Shown here: positions 8,043 through 16,723 of the stretch, one piece after another
Layout: each line of letters begins with the position of its first letter
Numbering within the stretch: position 1 is the stretch's first letter
Assembly (NCBI RefSeq): GCF_014202315.1
Contig: NZ_JACHGN010000023.1
Location: 62,001 to 126,000 of the forward strand
Length of the DNA stretch: 64,000 nt
Direction: 5' to 3'
DNA from: Thermocatellispora tengchongensis
Lineage (GTDB): Bacteria > Actinomycetota > Actinomycetes > Streptosporangiales > Streptosporangiaceae
Translations under genes and position numbers: made by a program
Notes under the pieces: generated by a model
Seen by the model: only the letters and a program-made list of their open reading frames with translations
The model's database searches: none
Told to the model about the DNA's origin: nothing

Positions 8043-9682
8043 GCGGGGCGGCGTCACCCGTGACACGACTGGAGGTCCCGGCACGGGGCCACGTCCTCGC
8101 GGCGCTGGCGTGCGGCTGGCTGACCGCGGCGGGACTGTGCCTGTGTTACCTGGGTGTCGGCCGCCTCATCGACCAGGTGGTGAGCGAGGGCGCGATCGAC
8201 TGGCGGGCGCCGGCGCTGATGGGGGCGGGCATCGCCCTCGCCGTCGCCGGGGTGCTCGGCCAGGGCGGCGCGAGCGGGAAGGGCGAGGCCGCCGCCGAGA
8301 TCAGCGTACGCGCGCGGATCCACCGGTCCATCCTCGCCCGCGGCCCGCACGGCGACCCTCACGCGGCCGGTGGCCCGGTCACGGGCTCGCTCGCCTCGCT
8401 GGCCACCGACGGAGCCGCCCGGGTCGCCGCCTGGCGGGGCGGCTTCCTCGGCCGGCTCATCGCATCGGTCACCACCCCGCTGGTCGTGGTGGCGATCGTC
8501 GCGGTGGCCGTCGATGCGGCCTGGGCGGCGGCGCTGCTGGCGGTCGTGGTCGCCGTGCCGGTGGTGGTCGGCGGGTTCCAGCGGCTGTTCCGCGCGTCCA
8601 CCGCCGCGTACCAGACCCAGTCGCGGCGGCTGGCGGCGCTCTTTCTGGAGTCCGTCCAGGGACTGCGGCTGCTCGCCTTGCTCGGCGCGGCCGAGCGTCA
8701 GTCGCGCCTGCTGGCAGCGGAGAGCGAACGGCAGCGCCGCGCGACCATGCGGCTCCTGGCCGGCAACCAGCTTGTCCTGCTCATCACGGATGTGGTGTTC
8801 TACGGAGCGCTGATCGGGGCGGGCACCGCTGTGGCACTCGCACGGAACGCCTCGGGCGCGATCTCCCTGGGCACCGCGGTGGCGCTGGTGCTGATCTCGT
8901 TGCTGTTGACGGAGCCCATCAGCGTCGTCGGCCAGTTCTTCTACATCGCCATGACCGGCCGGGCGGCGGAGCGCCAGGTCCTCCACGCCCTCGCCGGCAC
9001 GGGCCGGAGCGCCGCCGTTCCCCCGCCCGCGGCCGGCGACGGCGGTGCCGCGGTCGAGCTGGTCGCGGTCACCGCCGGGCACGGTGACGGCCCCGCCGTC
9101 CTGGAGGGGATCGATCTGCGGGTCGCGCATGGGGAGATGGTGGCCCTGGTGGGCCCGTCGGGGTCGGGTAAGTCCACGCTGTTGTCGGTGGTGGCCGGCG
9201 AGCTCGCGCCCCGCGCGGGGACGATCCGGCTCTCGGCGCCCGATGGCGGACCGGCGAGGCCCGTCCTCGTACCGCAGCGTGCCTGGCTGTTCACCGGCAC
9301 CATCGCCGGCAACCTACGGCTGGCCGACCCCGCGGCCGATGAGCAGAGGCTGTGGTCGGTCCTGCGGCAGGCGCACCTGGCGGCGGAGGTACAGGCGATG
9401 CCGGGCGGGCTCGGCGCACGCGTCGGCGAGGAGGGGCTCACCCTCTCCGGCGGCCAGGCGCAACGGCTGGCGCTTGCCCGCGCGCTGCTCGCCGATGCCG
9501 GCGTCCTGCTCCTCGACGAGCCGACCAGCCATATCGACACCCGCTCCGAGCGGCTCATCATCGACTCCCTGCGACGGCTGCGCGGCACGCGGACCATCCT
9601 CGTGGCCACGCATTCGGCGGCGCTGATCGGGGGCGCGGATCGCGTCATCGAGATCGCCGACGCACGGGCGGTGGCCCGGTGA
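8039..9682 (+). CDS. ABC transporter half-subunit, exporter fold (first of pair)
   Basis: A 547-residue half-transporter: about six membrane helices (residues 20-310), then an ATPase domain. Walker A is GPSGSGKST (about 377-385), the signature is LSGGQAQRLALA, Walker B is VLLLDEPTSHID and the switch His lies in VATHSAAL. The sequence resembles CydD and the siderophore-importing pair IrtA/IrtB or YbtP/YbtQ. The start ATG overlaps the binding-protein stop (ATGA) and its own stop overlaps the next gene (GTGA). Placed behind a FecCD importer, it may import or re-export the same chelate. That role is inferred. Confidence 0.88.
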   Translation: MSGAASPVTRLEVPARGHVLAALACGWLTAAGLCLCYLGVGRLIDQVVSEGAIDWRAPALMGAGIALAVAGVLGQGGASGKGEAAAEISVRARIHRSILARGPHGDPHAAGGPVTGSLASLATDGAARVAAWRGGFLGRLIASVTTPLVVVAIVAVAVDAAWAAALLAVVVAVPVVVGGFQRLFRASTAAYQTQSRRLAALFLESVQGLRLLALLGAAERQSRLLAAESERQRRATMRLLAGNQLVLLITDVVFYGALIGAGTAVALARNASGAISLGTAVALVLISLLLTEPISVVGQFFYIAMTGRAAERQVLHALAGTGRSAAVPPPAAGDGGAAVELVAVTAGHGDGPAVLEGIDLRVAHGEMVALVGPSGSGKSTLLSVVAGELAPRAGTIRLSAPDGGPARPVLVPQRAWLFTGTIAGNLRLADPAADEQRLWSVLRQAHLAAEVQAMPGGLGARVGEEGLTLSGGQAQRLALARALLADAGVLLLDEPTSHIDTRSERLIIDSLRRLRGTRTILVATHSAALIGGADRVIEIADARAVAR

Positions 9683-11397
9683 TCCGCAGGCTGGCCGCGT
9701 TCGCCCGGCCCTTCGCGGCCCCGCTCGCGCTGTCCACGGCGCTGCGCGTCGTCCAGCTCGCCCTGGGAATCGGAGTCCTGGCGGTCGCGGTCCACGCGGT
9801 CGCCCTCGCCGATCGCGCCGGCGGCGGGGAGAGCCCGCCGGGCGTCGCCGGGGCCCTGGGGCTGATCGCCCTGCTCGCCCTCGGCAAGGGCGCCGCACGT
9901 TATGGGGAGCAGTATCTCGGGCACTGGGTGGCCTTCTCCGTGCTGGCCCGGCTGCGGACCGTCTTCTTCGACGCCCTTGCCCGGCAGGCGCCGGGCGTGC
10001 TCTACCAGCACCGCTCCGGCGACCTCACCGCCCGGGCCACCGCGGACATCAACCGGGTCGAGGTGTTCTACGCCCATACGATCGCGCCGGCCATCGCCGC
10101 CGCCGTCGTCTCGCTCGGCGCGGCCGGATATCTCTCGGCGGCCGCCCACCCGGCACTCGCGGCGATCCTGCTCGCCGGGGCGGCGGTCTCCGGCCTGGCC
10201 GTGCCCCGGCTCTGGCGGCGCCGGCTCCAGCGCACCGCGCGGCAACGCCAGCACACCCGCGGGCAGATCGCCGCGCACATCACCGACACCATCGGCGGGC
10301 TGCGGGAGCTGACACAACTGCGCGCCGTCGGACACTGGCAGCGGCACCTCGGCGAGCTGGACGCCGACGCCGCCGCCCGCACCCGCTCGCTGGCCTCCCG
10401 CACCGCGGCCCGCCGCGCCGCCAACACCGCCGTCTTCGCGACGACGGTCTGCGCCGTCGCGCTGGCCGGGGCGTACCTGTGGCAGGACGGACGGCTCGAC
10501 CGCCAGGCGTGGTGGATCTCGGTCGCGATCGCCGTGGCCATGGCGCCCGCGCTCACGGCGGTGGAGGCGTTCGCCGGCGAGTTCGGCACCACCCTGGCCG
10601 CCGCCCAGAGACTCTTCGCCGTCATCGACGCCTCGCCCGCTCCGGCCCGCCCCGTCCAGGCGCGGCCGGCCGTCACCGCCCGGCGTCCGGCGGGAGCCGC
10701 GGTACGCCTGCGCGGGGTCCGGTTCGCCTACCCGGGCCCGGCCGGTGAGGCCGCACCGGTTCTCGGCCACATCGACCTCGACCTCCCCGCCGGATCGACG
10801 ACGGCGGTCCTCGGGGCGACCGGCAGCGGCAAGTCCTCCCTGGGTTACCTGCTGGCCGGCTGCCTGTCCCCCACGGCCGGCGCGATCACCCTGGACGACG
10901 TGGACCTGCGCGACATCCCGGACGAAGAGCTGCGGCGCCGGGTGGCGCTCGCCGATCAGCGGCCGTTCTTCTTCTCGGGAACCATCGCCGACAACCTCCG
11001 GCTCGCCCGGCCCGGCGCCGACGAGGCCGAACTGTGGCACGTCATCGATGCCGTGGAGCTCGGCGACACCGTCCGGGCTCTGCCCGATCGGTTGCACACC
11101 CGCCTCACCGAGCGCGGCGCCAACCTGTCCGGCGGCCAGTCGCAGCGGCTCTCGCTCGCCCAGGCGCTGCTGCGGCGGCCCTCCCTGCTGATCTGCGACG
11201 AGGTCACCAGCCAACTGGACGCCGCCACGGAGGCGCGCCTCCTCGGCAGGCTGCACCGGGAACTGGCCGGATGCACCACGGTGTGGATCACCCACCGCTC
11301 GGCGACCGTCCACGCCGCAGACCGGGTCGTGGTGCTCGAAGGCGGCCGAATCACCGAACCCCGGCCACCGAACGGGTCTCCCCACCCTGGCCTTTGA
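9679..11397 (+). CDS. ABC transporter half-subunit, exporter fold (second of pair)
   Basis: A 572-residue half-transporter, read from the GTG at 9679 that overlaps the previous stop; an open frame extends further upstream but lies inside the previous gene. Six membrane helices are followed by an ATPase with Walker A GATGSGKSS (about 380-388), signature LSGGQSQRLSLA and Walker B LLICDEVTSQLD. The switch His is in WITHRSATV. Both partners keep the Walker B glutamate, so neither ATP site is obviously degenerate. It should form a heterodimer with the preceding gene product. It ends 18 bases before a convergent gene. Confidence 0.88.
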   Translation: MIRRLAAFARPFAAPLALSTALRVVQLALGIGVLAVAVHAVALADRAGGGESPPGVAGALGLIALLALGKGAARYGEQYLGHWVAFSVLARLRTVFFDALARQAPGVLYQHRSGDLTARATADINRVEVFYAHTIAPAIAAAVVSLGAAGYLSAAAHPALAAILLAGAAVSGLAVPRLWRRRLQRTARQRQHTRGQIAAHITDTIGGLRELTQLRAVGHWQRHLGELDADAAARTRSLASRTAARRAANTAVFATTVCAVALAGAYLWQDGRLDRQAWWISVAIAVAMAPALTAVEAFAGEFGTTLAAAQRLFAVIDASPAPARPVQARPAVTARRPAGAAVRLRGVRFAYPGPAGEAAPVLGHIDLDLPAGSTTAVLGATGSGKSSLGYLLAGCLSPTAGAITLDDVDLRDIPDEELRRRVALADQRPFFFSGTIADNLRLARPGADEAELWHVIDAVELGDTVRALPDRLHTRLTERGANLSGGQSQRLSLAQALLRRPSLLICDEVTSQLDAATEARLLGRLHRELAGCTTVWITHRSATVHAADRVVVLEGGRITEPRPPNGSPHPGL

Positions 11398-11415
11398 TCT
11401 CGGGGATTCGGGCGG

Positions 11416-12090
11416 TCATGACGTGCGCCCGGTGGTGTGGGCGCGCAGCAGCGCGGCGAGCTCGGCGTCGGCGGTCCCGGAGGTGTACGGGACGAGGCGT
11501 GCGGCGGGGGCGTGCTCGCGCAGCCGGGCGAGTGCGGAATCCGGCAGGACACGGTGCAGGACGGTGACCGGCGTGCCCTCGGCGGCCAGCCCGGCCAGCC
11601 GCTCCCACAGGGCCTCGTCGTCGGTCCCGGCGTCCTTGGGCGGGTTCTCGCCCGGCGCGGGGTGGCCGGGCAGCGTGTCGAGCAGGATCAGGGCCCGCAC
11701 CAGCTCGGGGCGGCGGGCGGAGAGCGCCAGCGCGGTGAGCGCGCCCAGGCCGGTCGCGGCCACCACCTCGGCCGTGGGCGCCAGCGACTCCACCGCCTCG
11801 GCGACGGGGAGCACCAGCCTGCGCGGCGCGTACAGGGCGGTGGGGCGGCGGCTGGACCCGCCGTGCCCCGGCAGGTCCAGGGCCACCGCGGGGTGACCGA
11901 ACGCGGACAGCGCGCCGTCCCAGTCGCGGGCGCTGCCGCCGGCGGCGTGCAGCAGCAGCGCCTCGGGCGGCCCGGCGCCCCAGGCGACGCCGCTCACATG
12001 CTCTCCGGTGGAGACGGTGACCCAGCGGCGCCGCGCCGGCCGAGGATCGGGCAGCAGGGCGAACTCCTGCCGCGAGGCGGTTGCCGACAT
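11416..12090 (-). CDS. Alpha/beta hydrolase
   Basis: A 224-residue alpha/beta hydrolase-fold protein. It has the oxyanion-strand motif LLLHAAGGSARDWDGAL near residue 48, ALDLPGHGGSS near residue 70 and a nucleophile-elbow position reading ATGLGALTAL near residue 112. There the usual Ser of GxSxG is absent (G-L-G), so hydrolase activity is uncertain. A downstream Asp (LLDTLPGH) and a C-terminal region follow. The ATG at 12090 is preceded by AGGAGGAACCG; the frame stays open further upstream without a better start. It lies 126 bases downstream of the flavin reductase in the same direction, so both may be read from the leader-peptide promoter. Confidence 0.75.
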   Translation of the reverse strand: MSATASRQEFALLPDPRPARRRWVTVSTGEHVSGVAWGAGPPEALLLHAAGGSARDWDGALSAFGHPAVALDLPGHGGSSRRPTALYAPRRLVLPVAEAVESLAPTAEVVAATGLGALTALALSARRPELVRALILLDTLPGHPAPGENPPKDAGTDDEALWERLAGLAAEGTPVTVLHRVLPDSALARLREHAPAARLVPYTSGTADAELAALLRAHTTGRTS

Positions 12091-12216
12091 CGGTTCCTCC
12101 TGCTTGCGGGGGGCGGCGGCGACCGGCTCGGCGGGGTGGCCGGCGGCAGGATGGCGCGCACCGTGTGGCCGGGATCGAGCGAGGCGCCGGGGGTCGTGGA
12201 CCACCATCTGGACCGG

Positions 12217-12747
12217 TCAGGGGTGGGCGATGAACCTGCCGAACCGGCCGCGGTGGTACAGGAGGGGGTGACCGGGGCCGCGGACGTCGGCCTCGGCGAC
12301 CAGGCCGACGACCAGGGTGTGGTCGCCCACCTCGACCTGGTCGTAGGGCAGGCACAGCAGGTGGGCGGTGACGTCGCGGAGCAGGGGCGCGCCGAGCGGG
12401 CCGGGGCTCCAGCGGGTGGGCGGGGCGAAGCGATCGACGTCCTTGCTGGCGAACCGGGCCGCGAGCTCGGCCTGGTCGGCGGCCAGGACGTTGACGGCGA
12501 AGTGGTCGGCCGCGCGCAGCAGCGGCCAGGTGCTGGACTCCTGGTTCACGTAGAAGGAGACCAGGGGCGGGTCCAGGCTGACGGAGGAGAACGAGGTGGC
12601 GGTCAGCCCGACGGGGATGCCGTCGGTCTGCGCGGTGATCACGACGACGCCGGCGGCGTGCACGGCGAGGGCGCGCCGGAACTCGGCGTCGTCCACGGAA
12701 CGGCCGGCCAGGGGCGCGGGCAGGGGTGCGGGCAGGGTCTCGGTCAT
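12217..12747 (-). CDS. Flavin reductase family protein (FMN-dependent, HpaC-like)
   Basis: A 176-residue split-barrel flavin reductase, expected to use NAD(P)H to supply reduced FMN or FAD to a two-component monooxygenase. Visible motifs are RRALAVHAAGVVVITA (about 24-39), GLTATSFSSVSLDPPLVSF (about 47-65) with the flavin-contacting Ser cluster, and SSTWPLLRAADHFAVNVL near residue 72. The C-terminal DHTLVVGLVAEADV and LLYHRGRFGRF strands complete the fold. Upstream is a short Cys-ending leader peptide, which points to sulfur-responsive expression. The SfnB/DszC-like oxidoreductase about 10 kb away is a plausible client. Confidence 0.9.
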   Translation of the reverse strand: MTETLPAPLPAPLAGRSVDDAEFRRALAVHAAGVVVITAQTDGIPVGLTATSFSSVSLDPPLVSFYVNQESSTWPLLRAADHFAVNVLAADQAELAARFASKDVDRFAPPTRWSPGPLGAPLLRDVTAHLLCLPYDQVEVGDHTLVVGLVAEADVRGPGHPLLYHRGRFGRFIAHP

Positions 12748-12816
12748 GCTGCTGATCCTTCGCTCGATCGGCGGAACGGCCCGGCGGCGCCGGGACGGGG
12801 TGGGGGAAGTCCGCGA

Positions 12817-12891
12817 TCAGCGACACTGGGCGCTGGCGATGTGGCCGTAGTCCACATGCGCGCGCCGCGTCAGGTGCAGCCCTTGGCTCAT
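12817..12891 (-). CDS. Short Cys-ending leader peptide (24 aa), putative sulfur attenuator
   Basis: A 24-codon frame, MSQGLHLTRR followed by AHVDYGHIASAQCR, precedes the flavin reductase by 69 bases on the same strand. It matches the pattern of actinobacterial leader peptides found upstream of sulfur-assimilation genes: an N-terminal hydroxyl/hydrophobic start, an LTRRxHVD core, a SAxC end and very short length. In that model, ribosome stalling at the terminal Cys codon when cysteine is scarce raises expression of the downstream gene. The Shine-Dalgarno site before it is weak. The recognition is from memory of the pattern, not a search. Confidence 0.7.
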   Translation of the reverse strand: MSQGLHLTRRAHVDYGHIASAQCR

Positions 12892-12927
12892 GGTTCAACG
12901 TTAGGCCAGGACGGACAGAATTGCAAT

Positions 12928-12952
12928 AATCCCTACCTGCTTTAGGGGGATT
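12928..12952. promoter_or_regulatory. Imperfect dyad in the divergent leader-peptide / BMP promoter region
   Basis: AATCCCT (12928-12934) and AGGGGGATT (12944-12952) form an imperfect inverted repeat 37 bases before the leader-peptide start. A further perfect 8-base pair spans the region: CCTACCTG at 12932-12939 and CAGGTAGG at 12996-13003. The region drives two divergent sulfur-related operons, so a shared regulator site is plausible. No regulator gene is adjacent. Confidence 0.35.
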
Positions 12953-13080
12953 CCTGATGCCTCGGCGGCCGACCGGGACGCAACTCTGCTATAACCAGGT
13001 AGGAAATATCTAGATATGCTCCTGAGCGACGCCACGTACCGTTCCGTGCGCGCGCCAACGGAAGACAAGAGCCAGGAACC

Positions 13081-14109
13081 ATGCGAATCCTCCCAGTCCT
13101 CGCCGCGGCCGCCGCGCTCCTGTCCCTCGCCGCGTGCGGGGGCGAGGGCGCGGACGGCTCGGACGCCTCCGCCTCCTCCGGCAAGTCGATCATCCTGATC
13201 ACCCCCAACCCGGTCGGCACCAACAGCTTCCTCCAGCTCGGCGTCAAGGGCGCCGAGGCCGCCGCCAAGGAGATCGGAGCGTCCTTCAAGCTCTACGAGA
13301 GCAAGGACCCGACCTCGATCGCACAGAACGTGGACGCCGCCGTACGCGCGAAGCCGACCGTGATCGTCGGCATCAGCTTCTCCTTCGACGACGTCTTCAG
13401 CACGGTGCCCAGGCAGCACCCCCAGCAGCAGTTCCTACAGGTCGACTCCTGCGCCAAGGACCAGGCGCCCAACCTGACCTGCGTGTCGTTCAAGGAGCAC
13501 GAGGCGGCCTACCTCGCCGGGATCGAGGCGGGCATGCTCAGCCGGAGCGGCAGGATCGGCGTGGTGGCGGCGCTGGACACGCCGTTCGTCCACCGCTGGA
13601 TCGAGCCGTTCTTCCAGGGCGCCAAGTCGGTCGAGGAGGGCGTCGAGGGCACTCCCCTGTACGTCGGCGGCGCCAACCCCTTCAGCGACCCCGCCCGCGC
13701 CAAGTCGCAGGCCCAGACCCTAACCGGGCGCGGCGTGGACGTCATCGCGGCCGCCGCCTCGGGCGGCAACCAGGGCGTGTTCGAGGCGGTGGCCGCCACC
13801 GGCGCCAAGGCGTTCGGCGTGGACGTCAACCAGTGCGGCCAGAGCGCGGGCAACGTCATCGACAACGTGCTCAAGCACGTGGACGTGGCCGAGAGCGCCG
13901 CGATCAAGGAGATCGCCGCCGGCAGGACCGGCGGCGTCAAGGTGTACGGCCTGGCCGAGGGCGGCGTGGGCGTGAACGCGCTGGAGGCCGGCGTGGCCTC
14001 CTCCGGCTGCACCGTGGCGTCCAGCCCGGACGTGATCGCCAAGGTCAAGCAGGCGCGCGACGACATCGTGGCCGGCAAGATCACCGTCGCCGACCCGCTG
14101 AAGGGCTAG
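13081..14109 (+). CDS. BMP-family substrate-binding lipoprotein of an ABC importer
   Basis: A 342-residue lipoprotein of the basic-membrane-protein (PnrA/BmpA) family, which binds nucleosides or related ligands. The signal peptide ends in the lipobox SLAAC (Cys19), followed by a short Gly/Ser/Asp linker. The two-lobe fold follows, with LITPNPVGTNSFLQLG near residue 40, VSFKEHEAAYLAGIEAGML near residue 138, GRIGVVAALDTPF near residue 155 and GVDVNQCGQSAGNV near residue 258. It heads an operon with an ATPase, two permeases and methionine-salvage enzymes, so methylthioadenosine, methylthioribose or 5'-deoxyadenosine are the leading ligand candidates. This assignment is inferred from context. Confidence 0.88.
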   Translation: MRILPVLAAAAALLSLAACGGEGADGSDASASSGKSIILITPNPVGTNSFLQLGVKGAEAAAKEIGASFKLYESKDPTSIAQNVDAAVRAKPTVIVGISFSFDDVFSTVPRQHPQQQFLQVDSCAKDQAPNLTCVSFKEHEAAYLAGIEAGMLSRSGRIGVVAALDTPFVHRWIEPFFQGAKSVEEGVEGTPLYVGGANPFSDPARAKSQAQTLTGRGVDVIAAAASGGNQGVFEAVAATGAKAFGVDVNQCGQSAGNVIDNVLKHVDVAESAAIKEIAAGRTGGVKVYGLAEGGVGVNALEAGVASSGCTVASSPDVIAKVKQARDDIVAGKITVADPLKG

Positions 14110-14111
14110 GC

Positions 14112-15659
14112 GTGTCCGCAGCCGCCGGAGAGCCCGCGGCGGACGTCCCCGCCGCGGAGCTCGTCGCAGTGACCAAGCGGTTCGGGCCCGTGCTCGCCAA
14201 CGACGCGATCGACCTGGCCGTGGCCAAGGGCGAGATCCACGCGGTCGTCGGCGAGAACGGGGCCGGCAAGTCCACGCTGATGTCGGTCCTGTACGGCCTG
14301 CACCGGCCCGACTCCGGCCACGTGCGGCGCGAGGGCAGGCGCATCCGGCTGCGCTCCCCCGCCGACGCCATCGCCCACGGGCTCGGCATGGTGCACCAGC
14401 GTTTCCGGCTGTTCCCCGAGCTCACCGTGGCCGAGAACGTGGTGATCGGCGCCGAGCCGGTCCGGCGCGGCTCGGTGGACCGGGCGGCGGCGCGCCGCGC
14501 GGTTGAGGAGCTGGGCGAGCGGTACGGCCTGCGCGCCGACCCGGACGCCCGCGTCGGCGACCTGCCGGTGGGCGTGCGCCAGCGGGTGGAGATCCTGCGG
14601 GCGCTGTACCGGGGCGCCGAGGTGCTGATCCTGGACGAGCCCACCGCGGTGCTCACCCCTGGCGAGGCCGCCCGGCTGTTCGAGGTGCTGCGTTCTGTCA
14701 CCGCCACCGGCGCCTCGGTGCTGCTGGTGACGCACAAGCTGAGTGAGGTGCTGGCCGCGGGCGACCGGGTGACGGTGCTGCGCCGGGGCCGGGTCACCGG
14801 CCGCTTCGACACCGCCCGTACCACCGCGGACGAGCTGGTCCGGGCCATGATCGGCCGTTCCCTGGCCACCGCCGCCCCTCCGCGCGGGCGCGGCGCCCCA
14901 CCGCGGGGCCCGTACGCCCTGGAGGTGCGCGACCTGAGCGTGCGCGACCGCGACGGGGTGGCCCGGCTGTCGGGGGTGTCGTTCGGCGTGCGCCCGGGAG
15001 AGATCGTGGGCCTGGCCGGGGTCGCCGGGAGCGGCCAGCGCGAGCTGCTCGACACGGTGACCGGCCTGCGCGCCCTCGGGCACGGCGACTCCGGCGAGGT
15101 GCTGCTCGGCGGCGCGCCCGTGCCGCGCGGCCGCGACCCCGAGGTGGCGTACGTGCCGGAGGACCGGCACGGCCGGGGCACCGCCGCGGAGATGTCGCTC
15201 GCGGAGAACCTGCTGATGGGCGACCAGCGCCGGATACGGACCGCCCGGTTCGGCCTGTCCCGGGCGGCGGTGCGGGCACGGGCGCGGGACCTGGTGGAGC
15301 GGTTCTCGATCAGCGCGGCCTCGGTGGACGCGCCGATCTCGGCGCTGTCGGGCGGCAACGCGCAGAAGGCGGTGCTGGCCCGCGAGCTGTCGCGGCGCAC
15401 GCCGGTGGTCGTGGTGGAGGAGCCGACGCAGGGTGTGGACGTCGGCGCGCAGGAGCGGATCCACGCCCTGCTGGCCGAGGCCCGCGACCGCGGGCAGGCA
15501 GTGCTGCTGCAGTCCAGCGAGCTGCCGGAGCTGCGCGCCCTGTGCGACCGCATCCTGGTCATGTACGAGGGCCGCGTCGTGGCCGAGTTCCGCGGCGAGG
15601 ACGCGACCGACGCCCGGCTGGGCGAGGCCATGACGGGCGCGGCGGGAGCCGTGCGATGA
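14112..15659 (+). CDS. ABC importer ATPase with two nucleotide-binding domains (sugar/nucleoside type)
   Basis: A 515-residue double ATPase of the kind that pairs with BMP binding proteins. The first domain has Walker A GENGAGKST (about 53-61) and Walker B VLILDEPTAVLT; its signature segment, reading PVGVRQRVEILRA, departs from LSGG as is usual in this family. The second domain has a degenerate Walker A (GVAGSGQRE), signature LSGGNAQKAVLAREL and VVVEEPTQGVDVGAQ. I chose the GTG at 14112, two bases after the lipoprotein stop; a longer open frame upstream lies over the lipoprotein gene. The stop overlaps the next permease start (ATGA). Confidence 0.92.
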   Translation: MSAAAGEPAADVPAAELVAVTKRFGPVLANDAIDLAVAKGEIHAVVGENGAGKSTLMSVLYGLHRPDSGHVRREGRRIRLRSPADAIAHGLGMVHQRFRLFPELTVAENVVIGAEPVRRGSVDRAAARRAVEELGERYGLRADPDARVGDLPVGVRQRVEILRALYRGAEVLILDEPTAVLTPGEAARLFEVLRSVTATGASVLLVTHKLSEVLAAGDRVTVLRRGRVTGRFDTARTTADELVRAMIGRSLATAAPPRGRGAPPRGPYALEVRDLSVRDRDGVARLSGVSFGVRPGEIVGLAGVAGSGQRELLDTVTGLRALGHGDSGEVLLGGAPVPRGRDPEVAYVPEDRHGRGTAAEMSLAENLLMGDQRRIRTARFGLSRAAVRARARDLVERFSISAASVDAPISALSGGNAQKAVLARELSRRTPVVVVEEPTQGVDVGAQERIHALLAEARDRGQAVLLQSSELPELRALCDRILVMYEGRVVAEFRGEDATDARLGEAMTGAAGAVR

Positions 15660-16723
15660 GCGCGGCCGGATCGGCGGCGGAGCTGGGCCGCCGGGTCGTG
15701 CTGTCCACGCCGGTGCCGGCGGTCGGCGGCGCGCTGGTGCTGACCACGCTGGTGATGCTGGCGGCCGGGGTGGACCCGGCGCTCGCGTACCCGGCGCTGG
15801 TGCGCGGCGCGGTGGCAGACGGCAACCTGGAGTACACCATCGCCGCGTTCGTGCCCACGCTGGGGATGGCGCTGGCGTTCGCGCTGCCGCTGCGCGCGGG
15901 CGAGTTCAATCTCGGCGGCGACGGCCAGATGGCGATCGGCGGGGTGGTGGCAGCGGCCGTCGCGCTGGAGCTGCCGCTGCCGGCCGGTATCGCGGTCGCG
16001 CTGCCGCTGGCCGCCGCGGCGCTGGCGGGCGCCCTGGTGGCGGGGGCGTCCGCGCCGCTGCGCACCCGCCTCGGCCTGCCCGCGATCGTGACGACGCTGC
16101 TGATCAGCGCGCCGGCCGTGTCGCTGGCCTCCTACCTGGTGCGCTTCCCGCTGGCCGAGCAGGGCACCGGCATGGCGCAGACCCCGCCGCTGCCGGAATC
16201 CGCCCACCTGCCGGCGCTGGCCGGCAGCGCGTACGTCACCATCGGCCTGCCGCTGGTCGCGCTGCTCACCGCCGCCTGGCTGTACGCCGACACGCGCACG
16301 GTCCTGGGCTACGAGATCCGGGCGACCGGCCAGAACCGCGAGTTCGCCCGATATGGGGGCGTGGCCGTGGACCGGCTGGCCGCGATCACGCTGACGGGCG
16401 GCGGCGCGTTCGCCGGCCTGGTCGGCGGCCTGATCGTGCTCGGCCCGCCGTACCGGTTCGTGGAGGGCGCGCTGACCGCCCCCGGCTACACCTTCACCGC
16501 CGTGGCGGCCGTGCTGCTGGCCACCGGGCGGCCGGTCGCGGTGCCGTTCACTGTGGCGCTGCTGACCGTGCTCCAGGCCGGCGGCCAGGGCATGGAGCGC
16601 GAGGCCGGGGTGCCCGGCCAGCTCACCCAGGTCGTGCAGGGGCTGATCATCGTGATCGTGGCCGTGTTCGCCACCGTGCGGCACCTGCGGGCCCGAAGCG
16701 GCGGGCGGGAGGCGCGGGCGTGA
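15656..16723 (+). CDS. ABC importer permease (BMP/nucleoside type), subunit 1
   Basis: A 355-residue membrane protein of the branched-chain permease fold used by BMP-type importers. About eight to nine hydrophobic helices are seen. A conserved FVPTLGMALAFALPLRAGEFNLGGDGQM lies around residues 63-90, in which the RAGEFNLGGDGQ stretch is diagnostic of this permease pair. An IRATGQNREFARYGG cytosolic loop near residue 222 fits the coupling region. The ATG overlaps the ATPase stop and the stop overlaps the next GTG, so the transporter subunits are translationally coupled. Confidence 0.9.
   Translation: MSAAGSAAELGRRVVLSTPVPAVGGALVLTTLVMLAAGVDPALAYPALVRGAVADGNLEYTIAAFVPTLGMALAFALPLRAGEFNLGGDGQMAIGGVVAAAVALELPLPAGIAVALPLAAAALAGALVAGASAPLRTRLGLPAIVTTLLISAPAVSLASYLVRFPLAEQGTGMAQTPPLPESAHLPALAGSAYVTIGLPLVALLTAAWLYADTRTVLGYEIRATGQNREFARYGGVAVDRLAAITLTGGGAFAGLVGGLIVLGPPYRFVEGALTAPGYTFTAVAAVLLATGRPVAVPFTVALLTVLQAGGQGMEREAGVPGQLTQVVQGLIIVIVAVFATVRHLRARSGGREARA

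Noticed and set aside
8941-11385. 814-residue minus-strand open frame over the ABC half-transporter genes
   Set aside because: Antisense shadow of two clear ATPase genes; composition is Gly/Arg/Pro-rich with no domain.
14081-16684. 867-residue minus-strand open frame over the BMP transporter genes
   Set aside because: Opposes three well-supported coupled genes and shows no recognisable motif.
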